A stretch of DNA of 64,000 nt, from NCBI RefSeq assembly GCF_037042905.1, contig NC_087247.1, positions 61,961,920 through 62,025,919 of the forward strand. Direction: 5' to 3'. The DNA comes from Lytechinus pictus. Its lineage: Eukaryota > Echinodermata > Echinoidea > Temnopleuroida > Toxopneustidae. Numbering within the stretch: the first letter of the stretch is position 1; every line of letters starts with the position of its first letter. Below are positions 25,101 through 34,997 of the stretch, piece after piece. The notes beneath the pieces were generated by a model that did no database searches, was not told the DNA's origin, and saw only the letters and a program-made list of their open reading frames with translations. The position numbers and the translations under genes were made by a program.

Positions 25101-26965
25101 GGGCAATGATTATCAGCCCCCCTTGAAAAAAAAATGCCTATATACGTCCATGCCTACTATACCCCCCCCCCCACCTTGCTCATTCTTGTCGCTTACCCCC
25201 CCCCCCTGACGAAAAATACCACGCCACTGAGTATGGTACGGTATTCATCGCAGCGCTAGTTAAAGTTAGTACCTACTACTTACTTATACTTCAGTTTTCT
25301 ACTGGAAGTTGAATTGCCAAGATGTCAAATGCACGAAGCCATATCGTAATTTTGTTACTACGCCCTCTCTCACCCTCTCATTAACAGTGTGTTTGACGTG
25401 CTGTACTTTATTTCTTAGCTCTACAGAATTTGTGTTCTCTATTTTTGACGAGCTAGCGCTTTTCGCGATGGACTAAAATTCAGTTGTTTTGTTTAATTTT
25501 GTGGTTGTCTGTATTTTTGAAGTTGCCTTTATTTCTGTTGTTGTTTATGTTTCTGAAGTTTTCTTTAGTTCTGAGGTTGTCTATATTTATGAGGTTGTCT
25601 TTATTTCTCTGATGGCTGCCTATATTTCTGAAAATGTCTTTATTTCTCAAACTGTTAATTTTTGCACTTTTGGCCGCCCATAGTTCGTGGTTCATGTGTG
25701 TGTGTGGTGCATTTAATTGCCGCGGAGTTTGCTTGAACTCTCGATATTTTCATCTCGGATAATGGATTCATACTATAGAAAAAGGAGAGTAACAGAGGCG
25801 ATTCTTCCTCTGGACCATCCAAAAGATGGAGAATGAGTAGCGGTGATAAGTAAGTTTGTCAAAATGCAAACTCCCGGCCCAGCGGATTAGGCTCTTGGGG
25901 ATGTGCCAGGCCGGCCGCGGCCTGCCCTGATGATCGCGCTGCACTGCACTGGCTCCGCGGCCATGTTGTGCATAAGTCTAGCGTAAGCTACATGTGGATC
26001 ACAATTTATATGAAGGCAGTACTTGATTGACTCTTCAGAATATCTGAAAAATTTTCAAAAATCTTTTAAGTTTTTGAAATGTCATAACTTTGAAAGTAAA
26101 AAAGTTAGTTCTTTATTGGTTCATGAAACTTGGACATTATTACTATCAATTATCACTCATAATTTTGCACGAGTTTCAGGCCATCTGATTAAGGTCTAAG
26201 GATATTTTAAGGTCAATGAACTTATTATTTTTATTGTATGATATTATTATTAGTTTTTGATTGACATGTGTGGAAGAAATGACAAGACATGCAGGAAATG
26301 GCCCTTTTTCCAGCTTAAAAAAAAAGGTCCCTACTGTGGGAGGGGAGGACACCCCCCCCAACTTTGCGCGTTGCGCGCATTAAAAAAAATAGAATACAGT
26401 TTTTTGGGGGGAAACACAGTATTTGTTATCACAGAATACAATTTTTCATTTCCAGAGGTTGGCAGGTCTGCATATTATGACTATAAATTAGGGGATAATT
26501 TTGCAGGGCTATTCCTCAGTGTTCACCCAATACTCATGAGATTTGGTACACCCATTGGTTGTGTTGTGAAGACATGCAAGACACATTCGTTGCCATGTTA
26601 ACTCCATATCATGGCTACAATTAAGGGTAAAACCTCTGAGCTATTTGATGAATATCTACCAAAATCTTCATTTAATTTAATACAAACTAACTTTTGGATT
26701 AAAAAAAAGTTTACCATACCTGGGTTCCACGTTTACATCCAAAAGATGAGGAATGATTCTTATGAAAGAAATTTGTGGGAGATTGGAATGGGGGATGTTC
26801 ACAGCTTGTTTGAGTCACCTGTTGATATTGAGCTGTAATTAAATAAATCTTTTTCTGTTTTCTTGCAGATACCCTCTGTTTACCGCCATCTACAATATTT
26901 GTTACGAAGGCCTTTCAGCAACTAAGCTGATAGAATCTCTTCATGATCATCCAGAGCATATGTAA
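3951..26965 (+). CDS. GPD1: Glycerol-3-phosphate dehydrogenase [NAD+], cytosolic (GPD1 type), exons 2-8, 5' truncated by window
   Basis: The enzyme interconverts dihydroxyacetone phosphate and sn-glycerol 3-phosphate with NADH, feeding glycerolipid synthesis and the glycerol-phosphate redox shuttle. Coding joins: 3951-4128, 5809-5949, 17975-18116, 19379-19491, 19998-20228, 21081-21187, 26869-26965. All have AG/GT borders and compatible phases. The seven exons give 335 residues after the split Trp codon; adding the expected 14-residue exon 1 gives 349, the human length. Conserved blocks seen are [26 protein letters not shown] (Lys120), [19 protein letters not shown] (active Lys, here about residue 205), [31 protein letters not shown] (Asp260, Thr264, Arg269, Asn270 by human numbering), NGQKLQGP and the terminal HPEHM. 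No catalytic residue is missing. Exon 1 was searched for upstream and not found. The invertebrate gene could equally be called GPD1-like, since the split from vertebrate GPD1L cannot be placed by eye. Confidence 0.97.
4129..5808. other. GPD1 intron 2
   Basis: AT-rich intron with a C-run and A-run near 4198-4240 and ACATGTACATG tracts near 4470-4700. No repeat element with clear ends was seen. Confidence 0.85.
5809..5949 (+). CDS. GPD1: GPD1 exon 3
   Basis: There are 47 codons in phase 0, from [12 protein letters not shown] to IAISLIK. The acceptor is CATTATTAG and the donor is GTGAGT at 5950. It contains the [10 protein letters not shown] strand and ends on the conserved Lys120 of the SLIKG motif. 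Confidence 0.96.
5997..7759 (+). mobile_element. TIR transposon copy A, hAT-like 8-bp target duplication
   Basis: It begins TAAGCCTGAGTC and ends GACTCAGGCTTA, with TIRs of about 40 bases that include an ATCGATT/CCGATTTTAAAATCGATT segment. It is flanked by the perfect 8-bp repeat TTGGAGAC (5989-5996 and 7760-7767). It is non-autonomous, with only short ORFs inside. It interrupts an older sequence that continues at 7768 (CTTTCGTTTTCTATGACG). Confidence 0.88.
8471..9805. mobile_element. TIR element with CAGAGCTGCCAAGT ends
   Basis: The left end is CAGAGCTGCCAAGTAGTACG and the right end reads ACTTGGCAGCTCTG. Subterminal tracts of TACG-T(n) match the elements at 22069 and 45473. A tandem-repeat element (8492-9339) is inserted inside. 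Confidence 0.7.
8492..9339 (+). repeat. TTTTTGTCTCGCCTGCAT-type tandem-repeat element, copy 1
   Basis: It starts TTTTTGTCTCGCCTGCAT and ends AGGCGAGAC followed by the CCACTTGTT flank. The interior is 150-180-base degenerate units (CATAACTT.GAAAGT.TATGGA, GGTCACATGACCAAGGTCAA). One perfect DR1 lies at 8697-8709. Confidence 0.8.
10184..10862 (+). repeat. Related tandem-repeat element (TTTTTGTCTCACCCACCAG start)
   Basis: It has three or more units of about 150 bases with ACTTTTCAACCAAACTTGGA and GCTGCAGTCGGAGGTCAC, and two perfect AGGTCAAAGGTCA. It is the same family as 36685-37673. Confidence 0.75.
12981..14789 (+). mobile_element. TIR transposon copy B, same family as 5997-7759
   Basis: It has the same ends and interior as copy A and the same orientation. 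It is flanked by its own perfect 8-bp duplication CTTGCTGT (12973-12980 and 14790-14797), so it is a separate insertion and not a segmental duplication. Confidence 0.88.
16154..16969 (+). repeat. Near-identical 333-base direct duplication
   Basis: Segment 16154-16486 recurs at 16637-16969 (offset 483) with very few differences. The spacer contains the right arm of an inverted repeat (16534-16635) whose left arm is 16001-16102. Confidence 0.9.
17975..18116 (+). CDS. GPD1: GPD1 exon 4
   Basis: There are 47 codons plus one base, from [12 protein letters not shown] to KFCETTI with a split Gly. The acceptor is TTTAATCAG and the donor is GTAAGA at 18117. It includes the conserved VLMGAN block of the nucleotide-binding domain. 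Compared with human it carries one extra residue in the LGGVNCH loop. Confidence 0.95.
18117..19378. other. GPD1 intron 4
   Basis: About half is a foldback element (18211-18793); the rest is AT-rich. Confidence 0.85.
18211..18793. mobile_element. Foldback MITE, relative of 3321-3921
   Basis: Inverted arms start TAAAGGGGTA and end TACCCCTT, with the shared inner words GAAAATTTCATCAAAATC and GTCATAACTTTCTTATT. A poly-G run sits at the centre near 18547. Confidence 0.75.
19379..19491 (+). CDS. GPD1: GPD1 exon 5
   Basis: Two bases complete Gly, then 37 codons run from [14 protein letters not shown] to VELCGALK. The last codon is the catalytic lysine (Lys204 in human), followed in exon 6 by Asn. 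The acceptor is GTCACAG and the donor is GTAAAT at 19492. Confidence 0.95.
19735..19915. mobile_element. Possible retroposon 3' tail
   Basis: In intron 5, a GC-richer block (GGAGCCCAGCCTTCGAAAGG) leads into AAAACATGAATGAATGAGTG. This resembles the 3' end of an old non-LTR element or SINE. A similar tail lies at 38395-38575. Family not identified. Confidence 0.3.
19998..20228 (+). CDS. GPD1: GPD1 exon 6
   Basis: There are 77 codons in phase 0, from [12 protein letters not shown] to EAFVLTGK. It holds most of the substrate-binding domain: [16 protein letters not shown] and [15 protein letters not shown], with the Asp, Thr, Arg and Asn that bind the glycerol phosphate. The acceptor is TTTTGGTAG and the donor is GTATTG at 20229. 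Confidence 0.96.
20229..21080. other. GPD1 intron 6
   Basis: Contains the MITE at 20315-20586; the rest is AT-rich without features. Confidence 0.8.
20315..20586. mobile_element. Small MITE, about 270 bp
   Basis: Left end TTGGCGTGTTTTTACAGAGA, right end the inverted form (TCTCTGTAGAAACACGCCGA). Imperfect TIRs are about 30 bases. It has palindromic GC-rich content (CCACCTCTGGGAGGTGG) at its centre. Confidence 0.75.
21081..21187 (+). CDS. GPD1: GPD1 exon 7
   Basis: There are 35 codons plus two bases, from [18 protein letters not shown] to EKNLTD with a split Gln. The acceptor is CATTCTGCAG and the donor is a strong CA|GTAAGT at 21188. Because it ends in phase 2, it can join in frame either to exon 8 or to the candidate exon at 31866. 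Confidence 0.95.
22069..26470. mobile_element. 4.4-kb composite TIR element
   Basis: Ends are CAGACCTGCCAACC and its inverse, flanked by CATATT on both sides (apparent 6-bp duplication). Inside are a foldback with about 300-base arms, three reiterated CTCGCGCT-type units (24250-24560) and poly-C/G runs. No transposase ORF was found. Confidence 0.7.
22520..25690. repeat. Long inverted repeat (arms about 300 bp)
   Basis: Arms 22530-22850 and 25375-25685 are inverted copies, starting from GGGCGGCCAAAAGTGC. Each carries degenerate AGAAATAAAGACAAC units. The 2.5-kb centre differs in composition. Confidence 0.85.
26869..26965 (+). CDS. GPD1: GPD1 exon 8, canonical last coding exon
   Basis: One base completes Gln, then [14 protein letters not shown] runs to LHDHPEHM and TAA (26963-26965). 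The acceptor is TTTTCTTGCAG. HPEHM-stop is the usual animal GPD1 C-terminus. The sequence CATAT|GTAATG overlaps the Met codon and the stop, so a GT donor at 26962 could remove the stop by splicing; it is weak at -1, -3 and +5. Confidence 0.96.
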
Positions 26966-27264
26966 TGATAATCACTATTCATAATTATTATCCACCTTAT
27001 TTCATACCCCAAACCAGCTTTTATTCTTCAATCCATACCCATATCCTGACTAGTTTTGCCATTCAAAACAGACCTGCTTTTGTATTTCAAGTTCAGATAT
27101 ATTTCACACATGACATCAAGTAGAAAAAAAGAACTTCATTATATTGCTTCTCAAACAAGAATCTTTGAATGCAGCTAATTCCACAAGGTTTCACATGTGG
27201 TCCAGTTTTGCCATTTTCTGCTTTCATTTTCATTAAAGTGGGTACCATCAACATTTTAGAGAAC

Positions 27265-27270
27265 AATAAA
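27265..27270 (+). terminator. Possible poly(A) signal for canonical GPD1 mRNA
   Basis: This is the first AATAAA noticed downstream of the canonical stop, about 300 bases after it. Further AATAAA copies occur, for example near 27826 and 28177, so the true cleavage site is uncertain. Confidence 0.25.
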
Positions 27271-27724
27271 ATTTGGGGATTATAGGCAGATGGCTTCCTG
27301 CTATAAATCAGGGTGTTTTTTTCTTCTTTTTGTCCCTTGCATTGGATTCCCCCTTTAATGATCTTTACAGTCTGTATTCATCATTAATCTGAATAGGATG
27401 ACATAACAAATAGAACAGATAATTTTTTATTATTACTGAAATAGGGATTGGTGATGTTTTGAATAAATCACTAATTTAACAATTGTGTGAACATTTAAAG
27501 AGTAATTTACCTCCAAAGGAATTTGCTTCCCTCTACCCAACCCATTTAATGAACTTTCCACACATTTTTTTGGAGATTGTCTAATATTTAATGTTCACCT
27601 TTACTTGATTCTTTTCATTTGTAGTTAGAATACAAGAGGTGTAATTACACCTGGAAAGAATTTTAATCCTAAGGTGATGTTACACATAGTAATATTTATT
27701 CTTGAGAACGTGACAATCTGTAGT

Positions 27725-27910
27725 GACCGCACAGAAACGTTGTTAGCGCTAACAGAGGCTCTTTTACAATCGGTGATGTGGCAGTGATGCCTAATGTTAC
27801 AACCATGCATTACTTTCACATTGAAATAAATGTTTTGACTTAACAATCTGAAATATGTGACTGGGCTTACTGTTAGCACTCTGTTAGTCTAACACCGTTT
27901 CTGTGCGGCC
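27725..27910. mobile_element. MITE with GACCGCACAGAAACG ends
   Basis: Left arm GACCGCACAGAAACGTTGTT and right arm AACACCGTTTCTGTGCGGCC are inverted, followed by inner TTAGCGCTAACAG/CTGTTAG repeats. Confidence 0.75.
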
Positions 27911-28898
27911 AGCACTGGTGTTTGGAATGTTTGTGGTGTTTTCCCATGGCCGACTAATGAATAGTAACAAGTCTTTATGAATCATCAACTGGTCTATATG
28001 TTTCTAGTTTGTGACTTTACTTTGAATCAGGAATTTTTTGATGGTAGAGTCATTGCAGTGAATACAGCATACCAGTATGTCAGATTCAAATCTCAAGATC
28101 ACTGGTCACTAGATTCTATAATTAATTTTTTAATTTACATTAAACTTCTTTTTTTTTCCAGTATTATTTGTACTAAACAAATAAAGGATATTACTTGATA
28201 TTTAGACATCTTAATTAAATAATTATGATTATAGGATCATTTATATAGTGCAGCTTTTATTCATTTACTCTACTGCGATTAATATGGTATGATAACATCT
28301 TGATATAAGGTAATGAAAATTTGGAAGATTACTTAATGAAATATTTTAATACCCTGACAAAAAGACACATTTGCTTATCGGGGGGGGGGGGGGCTGTTTT
28401 ATCAGTGCAAGTTGAGTTTTTTTCCCTTTTTTATATTCTCTGATGCTAGCCATTGTGGATCCATATTGTGTGCAGTTATCATTCCTGTTAATGTATGAAG
28501 CATTATTTACCCCTCCTTCAGCTACCAGTGTATATGCAGTGTTTCATTTTTATCAGATCAGAAATACCCTTGTAATGGGAACTTAATAAAAAAACACCCT
28601 CAAATGTTATTTTATTCTTTTCAAAACATCAAACAGAGTTATGCCTTGCTTGTATGATGCTTTTGGAATTCGAATTCTGATGATATAATATTATATGTTC
28701 TTAAATATCCTTGTGAACCTTAAGATTTATTTGATATTTCCACTTTCCAGCATGTTGTTTTGTATTCACTGTGTTGCTATTTTTGTAATTTTAAAAACAA
28801 GTTACAAAGCTTTTGTAATCCATTACCAAAACTCTTTGTAAGTTATGGTACTCATTACTTTGAGAACAACTCGAATATGATCTTGTGCCCAAATTAGC

Positions 28899-29105
28899 CC
28901 AGGGGAGGTGTTTCACAAAGATTTAAGTATGACTTAGAGTCGCACTCAAATGTTGTTGTGGATACAATAGGAAACGCAAAATCTTATTTATCGATGCGCA
29001 GTAGTACGCATCCTTTTGGCATGATCAGACCAATGCGGTGATGCCTTCTATATCAATTGCAACTAGGCATTTAAGTCACACTCAACTATGTGAAACACCC
29101 CCTGG
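28899..29105. mobile_element. Foldback MITE, CCAGGGG(A/G)GGTGTTTCAC ends
   Basis: The left CCAGGGGAGGTGTTTCACAA is matched by the right TGTGAAACACCCCCTGG, with imperfect inner arms (TTTAAGT.TGACTT). Confidence 0.75.
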
Positions 29106-31865
29106 TTTTATAATTAAATAGCAAGAAGGATTGAATTTTGATAAATTTACATTAAATGCTTTATAACAATAATAATAATCTTCAAATATTCTAATACAAC
29201 TTTAGCTGATGGAAATTAGATTAGAAAGAATGATCTTGTGGCAAAGAACATATTCCAGCTGTTTGTAAGGTCATGCAATGAAAAGTTATCAGGATGGAGT
29301 TTGCATGGCATTACTTTTTGCAGTACTGGTAGCCCTTTATAACCTTTCAGAAGATTCTGTCTTATGCACAAATACTTATTATGAAATTGAACTGTTTTAT
29401 ACGATTGTGAATGTGTGTATAAACAATACAATACAAGGTGACCAAATTAATTCATTTTGAAGGTTATATGTAAATCTCTGAAGAGTGATAAAGTTTGAAC
29501 AATAATAACATTAGTTTTCATTTAAAGCAGAATATGCAATTTACAATGCAATTCTTCTCAAACTAGAAGATTCTTACTGATTCATATTGAATGTCTTTAC
29601 GACTTTTATAAGTGTGAATTTTAAATGATTTTGTTTTTATTTGAAGTTCAATTCAGATGTGAAGACAGGTTGTTGGAGTTTTTCTCTGTCATCTTTTCCT
29701 TTAGCATGATTTTCCAATGGTTGCCATATATAGGTTTATCCCATTTAACTATGTAAATATTTAAAAAAATACGATATCTTCTAATTTGTTAAACAAGAAT
29801 AATTATTCTTTGAAATTTAAAAGGGGATCATGCATTGTCAGTGGTAATCAGAGACACATTTGGAATCAAGATTGAACAAAAAATGAAAGCCATATTTATT
29901 AGAGGACTATAATTCTTCAAAACACATTGCAAATATCAAGAGTTGGAGACCATATCAATGTACTTCATTCAGCTACTGTCTCTATTTTTTTTACTGTCTA
30001 TATGAAGTGTGTTTTTGTAACACAAAAGTGTGAAGAGTATTATTGGAGATAGAAACGAGTAATGCAAGTTTGATTAGTGTGAGTTGGAAGGCTTTTTAAA
30101 TATCTTACTTAGAAATGATTTAAGTACCGGGTAATTTTTTTTACTGTTATTTTTTTTTTACTGATATTTCTAAAATTCTGAATCTTGTATGTAGTAACAG
30201 TTCAGTATCTTTAAGTTCAAAAAGTAAATTTATGGAAGAAACTTCCTGCTTATCGTAAGTAATTTTGTTTCCAAATTTAAATAATGATTTAAATTCATAC
30301 CATGCTCTGAAAGAGCATACCTTGACATGATTTTGAAATTTTCACAGAATTTGTTAAACAAATTAGTGTGTTTCGAAATATGAATTGATTTATTTTGTAC
30401 TGCTCATGGATAAATGATTTTTTTGAAATGTGTATTCATATTAGGAGACTTATGAATTAAAAGACACATTATGGTATGAATGAGACATGGGTGTTTTTAT
30501 TTGTGGAGTCATTGTAAAATGATCACTAATTGTTCATATGACAATCGCACTGCAGTAATTCCTCACACTGTACTAACACACCCTTAGACCATTCATTAAA
30601 TCTACTCTTAAACCTTACCATAACCCAAACTGATAGGTACATCATCATGACTGTAGTTTCGATTGTATGCCACCCTGACTATTTCTAGTTATCAGAGGAT
30701 GTATGTGATCATTTGTTTGAATGAGATATTAACCATAAATCATTCTATCAAGGCTTGTAAAAGGCATGGAGTGATCATGTGATAAATATACATTATCAGG
30801 TAAGGCATATCTTTATATCAATTTTTCTTTCAGCAGAAATCAAATTTCACATTTGCATTTTGTAAATCTGCTCTTCAGCTGAAAATATGTCTTGTAATAT
30901 CACTAGTTATTATTGCATGGCGACTTCCAAATCATGTCAAATTTCCAATATAACCATTCCTTATATGTGTGCCTTTCATTCCTTCACACCTTTACCCATT
31001 TCTTTTCATCTTTGTTTATATATCCTAATATCATTCAATATTCCATGTAAGTTATATTTTTTTCTTTCTTTCACTGGATATAATGTAACCATAATTTGCA
31101 CTTGAAAGATAGAATTAATCTTTGTTTTTATTTATAAATTTGTGGTAATAGGTATTTACAGGCAAGGAAATAAACAATGACAAGTATTGAAATTGTTGTA
31201 GTAGCCCATAAAAAGCAGATCAATGGCCTGTTATATCATGAGCTTAGCTACCAAGCATTGTACTACATGTAGATTATGTGCATGGCAAATGATTTAAATT
31301 ATCTAAAGGGTGTTTCTGTTTCACTGAGACAGGAAGTCTGAGGTCAAAAACACCTTGAGGATGGATAGTCCAGTAATAAAAGATAAATTATTAGTCAAGT
31401 AACTTGCAATGATCATAAATTCATGACTTTACAATAGGGAATTTTACCTTAATGTCTGAGAAAAGGAAATATAGGTAAATCACATGGACCATGATTTTTC
31501 TTCTTAAAATAGTACCATTTTCTCTCAGAAATATAGCAATAATAAACAAATTCCCTTTTTATTAATATGGGATTGTGCCTATAGAAATCAACATATTGCA
31601 CTTTTCTGCAATTATAACAAGATATTGGCATGTCACATAATGCAAATCTGAGAAATCACAGCATGGATTGATGCTAGTGCATGCCTTCTTATAGGTATGC
31701 TAAGAGATTTGTGGGCTTTCATTTTGTTGGGTTGCTCTTATATCCTTGTCATTTTGGATATCCCTTCTCCCATTAGTATATATACAAGTATTTTAAAAAT
31801 TACAAAAGTATAATTTAATTTTGACGCTAAAGTTTTTCTTTTTAATTTTTATTTGTGTTTGTTAG

Positions 31866-31899
31866 GTTTGAACCGAAGAAGTCTGGAGCTCGCCTGTAA
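31866..31899 (+). CDS. GPD1: Candidate alternative last exon of GPD1 encoding a PTS1-like tail (ARL)
   Basis: A pyrimidine-rich acceptor ends in GTTTGTTAG just before 31866. The exon then reads, in the phase of both exon 7 and the GT inside exon 8, FEPKKSGARL and TAA. ARL fits the (S/A/C)(K/R/H)(L/M) peroxisomal targeting consensus, and the upstream lysines are favourable. These 34 bases are about half G+C inside an AT-rich stretch. Joined to exon 8 at 26961 they would give a full enzyme plus ten residues (HPEHM-FEPKKSGARL). Joined to exon 7 they would replace the last 31 residues, probably harming the fold. No transcript evidence is available to me. The tail could be chance, since many AGs were available. 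Confidence 0.45.
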
Positions 31900-32113
31900 A
31901 GCTGATGACAGACTCAAGCCACTTGTGCTTTCACTCAATAATTTTGGACACATTATATTGATCTCTATTTTTTTCTTCACTTGGAAGAACATATTAGTTG
32001 ATTATTCTCAATGCGAATATGAGGTTATAGCAGTAAACCTGATGGTGAATTTTTTAGACAGGTATATTGAATGAGTAATGAGTGGTGTTCTTGTATCCAT
32101 TTTAGAAAGTGAA

Positions 32114-32119
32114 AATAAA
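32114..32119 (+). terminator. Possible poly(A) signal for the alternative GPD1 terminal exon
   Basis: AATAAA lies about 215 bases after the stop at 31899, a sensible 3' UTR length. The region is AT-rich, so the hexamer is weak evidence alone. Confidence 0.3.
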
Positions 32120-34997
32120 AACTGGTTCTGGAAAATTTGGTTAATCTTTGATTTTTCTTTATGTTTGAACTGAAATGTGTTGGTTTGGAAAAGAATAATA
32201 TCAATAGATCTGTCTAGCAGATTGGATTTGATGAGATTAATAATGGATTGCTGTATTTTCTATATGAGGAAATATATACAAGCACGATGATTCCCATTAT
32301 TCTATAGATTTTACTCACTTTAAGAAATGCAAAGATACTTTGCTTTTTTTATCTTTCAATAATTGCTCTTTGTTTATAGCTTTGATTACTCTTATTGTTA
32401 TCTTTTTCTTTTTAGTCTTGTGTTTTGTCCTAATTTTCTGAGTGTTCTTGTATTCACTGGAGAATATGAATTATAATTTAAGGTTTTAATGTTGGTTGGT
32501 AGAGGGCATAAATCAGACTGCAACTGCACTCCAAAACCTTTCGTAGGATGATAGATATAAACTGAATGACATTAATGTTAACAATGTCCTCATTGTAAAT
32601 TGGGATTTGTAACTAGGATTTCATTTACCCTTAAAACCAAACATAATCAGCATTCTACATTGTACATGAAATAACCAATATTTATTTTTTTAAATTATTG
32701 TTAATCAGTATTACCTCCCAGTCTTCCTGCAAGAGTAATAATATTGTAACTTCTGAATTCTGATCTTTAGAAAATTTATAAGAAAGGTAGATAGTTAGGG
32801 AATAAGATGATGATCATTCGATTTAAATTTTACATTGCTTTTGAAAACATGAAATATAATAAGTTTGAGTTTTGTTGAAAGTAGCTTGTATCGATATTTA
32901 GAAGAACAGCAATTATTTTATCAATATGAAATCAATATTGAACTCCTCAATTTATTTGATAAAATAATGGAATCCGTTAGTTATATACCAACTATAGTTA
33001 CTGAAGGTTAACCAAGGGCAGCGTTACTTGGGTTAGGGCTCTCTACACATTCCCCTTTTTTTTCAAGAGATGAAAAAAAAAAGAGAAATTTGAAAGAAGA
33101 AGTATGCAAGAGATTTCCCTATTTCTTATTCCAACAAAAGGTAATCAGCTCACCTTTATGTCAAAAGTACAGTCTACTATAACTCGTATTTTATGAAGGC
33201 ATAGCAGATATTAAGAATCATATCGAGTGTAAATACAATATCATGTCTCTTGATTAAGATAAAAAGTTATATTTCACAATGATTTCAGGTATTGGATAAA
33301 ATATAATGAAATTTGTAAAGATGGTTGTCAAATGTTAAATCGGATCATTGTAGAATTACAGGTTGCATAGTCAAGGTCAACTGTCACTTTGTTATGGTCA
33401 ATAAACTTTGATCTTGAAACGTCATTTCTAAAGTATATTATTAATTTTTAGATTCCATTGAAATTGTATATAAGCGCAATCAATATCAGAAACTAATATC
33501 CAGATCAAATTCAAAATGAAAGGTCATTTCAGGTGAAAGAAATATGATTATGTAATTTCTTGCAATGTGTATACAAGTGTGCACATGTAAATTTGAAGAA
33601 AAAAAACTTTTACAGAAGTGACTTTTTCTGTTTTATATTCATATTTAGTGCTCATGTTTCTCTTATTTGACTATTCATGTGCTCCAATAATTTTGGTGTT
33701 TGACCAAGCTTCTTTTATCTTTCAGCATTTCAAGAAACTAAATCATTTTCTTTGTGGTAATAACAATCGTTGTTAATACTAAACAAGTGAAGTAAAAATG
33801 GTTACATTTTCTTTTGTATTATTTCACTTTTTCATCTTCAGGGTATTCAATATATATTGAACATTTATTCATACACCATCTTTTAGGAATTTGTTGTAGT
33901 TATTTCCTTGATAATGGGGGGGGGGGGGACTGAAATTACATTACATTCATTCATAAAATATTGAATTATGTTACTGCAAGGAACAATACCCTAATTTCTG
34001 TATGGTGCCCTTTGTTGAAAGTGTACTCTATGTTGACAAAAAGCACAAACAATGCATGATTTAGAAAACTTTATCCAAAAGTTTATATATATGACATTTT
34101 AAGTGTTTTACTTATTAACAAAGGGTTTTACTTTTTTGTCGGAATAAGTTTGTATTCTTCATCCAACCTCATGGCAAAAAAAAATGTATTCACAAATTTC
34201 TAGAATTTTCATTTTTTATGACTAATAGTGTATAAATCAATTTCAAACAATATTTTTAATTATTTGTATATAATTACTCTATGATTTATAGATTTGACTT
34301 TTATAAGATTTGTAATTATTTTGATGTGATGTTTTCTTGCCAAAATTACAGACCATGATTATATTCCAATTCATAGAAGACATTGATTTGTATGATAGCA
34401 TATGATTTCATTAAATAGTAGTGTGTGAACCATATATCCTGTGAAATCTGTCCTCCATCATGTGATGTACTTATGATTCAGATAGATATCTTGAATATTT
34501 TGTTGAATAATTGATTGGTTAATGGATGGGATAATGGAATGTTGATTGGTTGAATGTTGTATTGGTGTTTGATTAGATATTTTGTTGAATGTGTGATATT
34601 TGATTAAATATGTTGTTAAAGATAAATACCAGTTGTGGTAATGATCTCAAAATGAGTTTAAACAGATTCCAATAAAATGACCACCAAAGTGTTTGTATGT
34701 ATATAAATAAAATATATGTGCCAAATCACTCGGGAAGAAAATGTGTAATTGCTGAGATATAAGCAAAGTAAGCACAGAATTTCATCAAATGTTGGGTATT
34801 TTTCCAAGCAATAGGTTTTCAGCTAAGATTTCATGATCTCACAAAGATCATCTTATTTCAATGTACCAGATCTATACCAATGAAAATATTGTGACAATAT
34901 TGATTTTAATGTCTTTCTGATGAAATAAATGTTTGCTGCAACTACTTTCTTTTACCTTTAACTATTTATTTGAATGTTTGGTTAAATGTTAATTTGT

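Larger units (their letters stand above)
21188..26868. other. GPD1 intron 7, 5.7 kb
   Basis: Mostly one composite element (22069-26470). The flanks 21188-22068 and 26471-26868 are AT-rich and show no other element. Confidence 0.85.
26962..31865. other. 3' region of GPD1 or alternative intron 8
   Basis: AT-rich DNA serving as canonical 3' UTR and then either downstream sequence or a 4.9-kb intron to the candidate exon at 31866. It contains MITEs at 27725-27910 and 28899-29105, and a poly-G run at 28380. Confidence 0.7.

Noticed and set aside
22469..25695. Asn/Lys-rich open frames on opposite strands
   Set aside because: They mirror each other because of the inverted repeat and its AGAAATAAAGACAAC units; not a protein family I recognise.
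31591..31615. TATTGCACTT, resembling the start of miR-92/25/32
   Set aside because: Only about ten bases match and the surrounding DNA does not fold into a precursor hairpin by eye.
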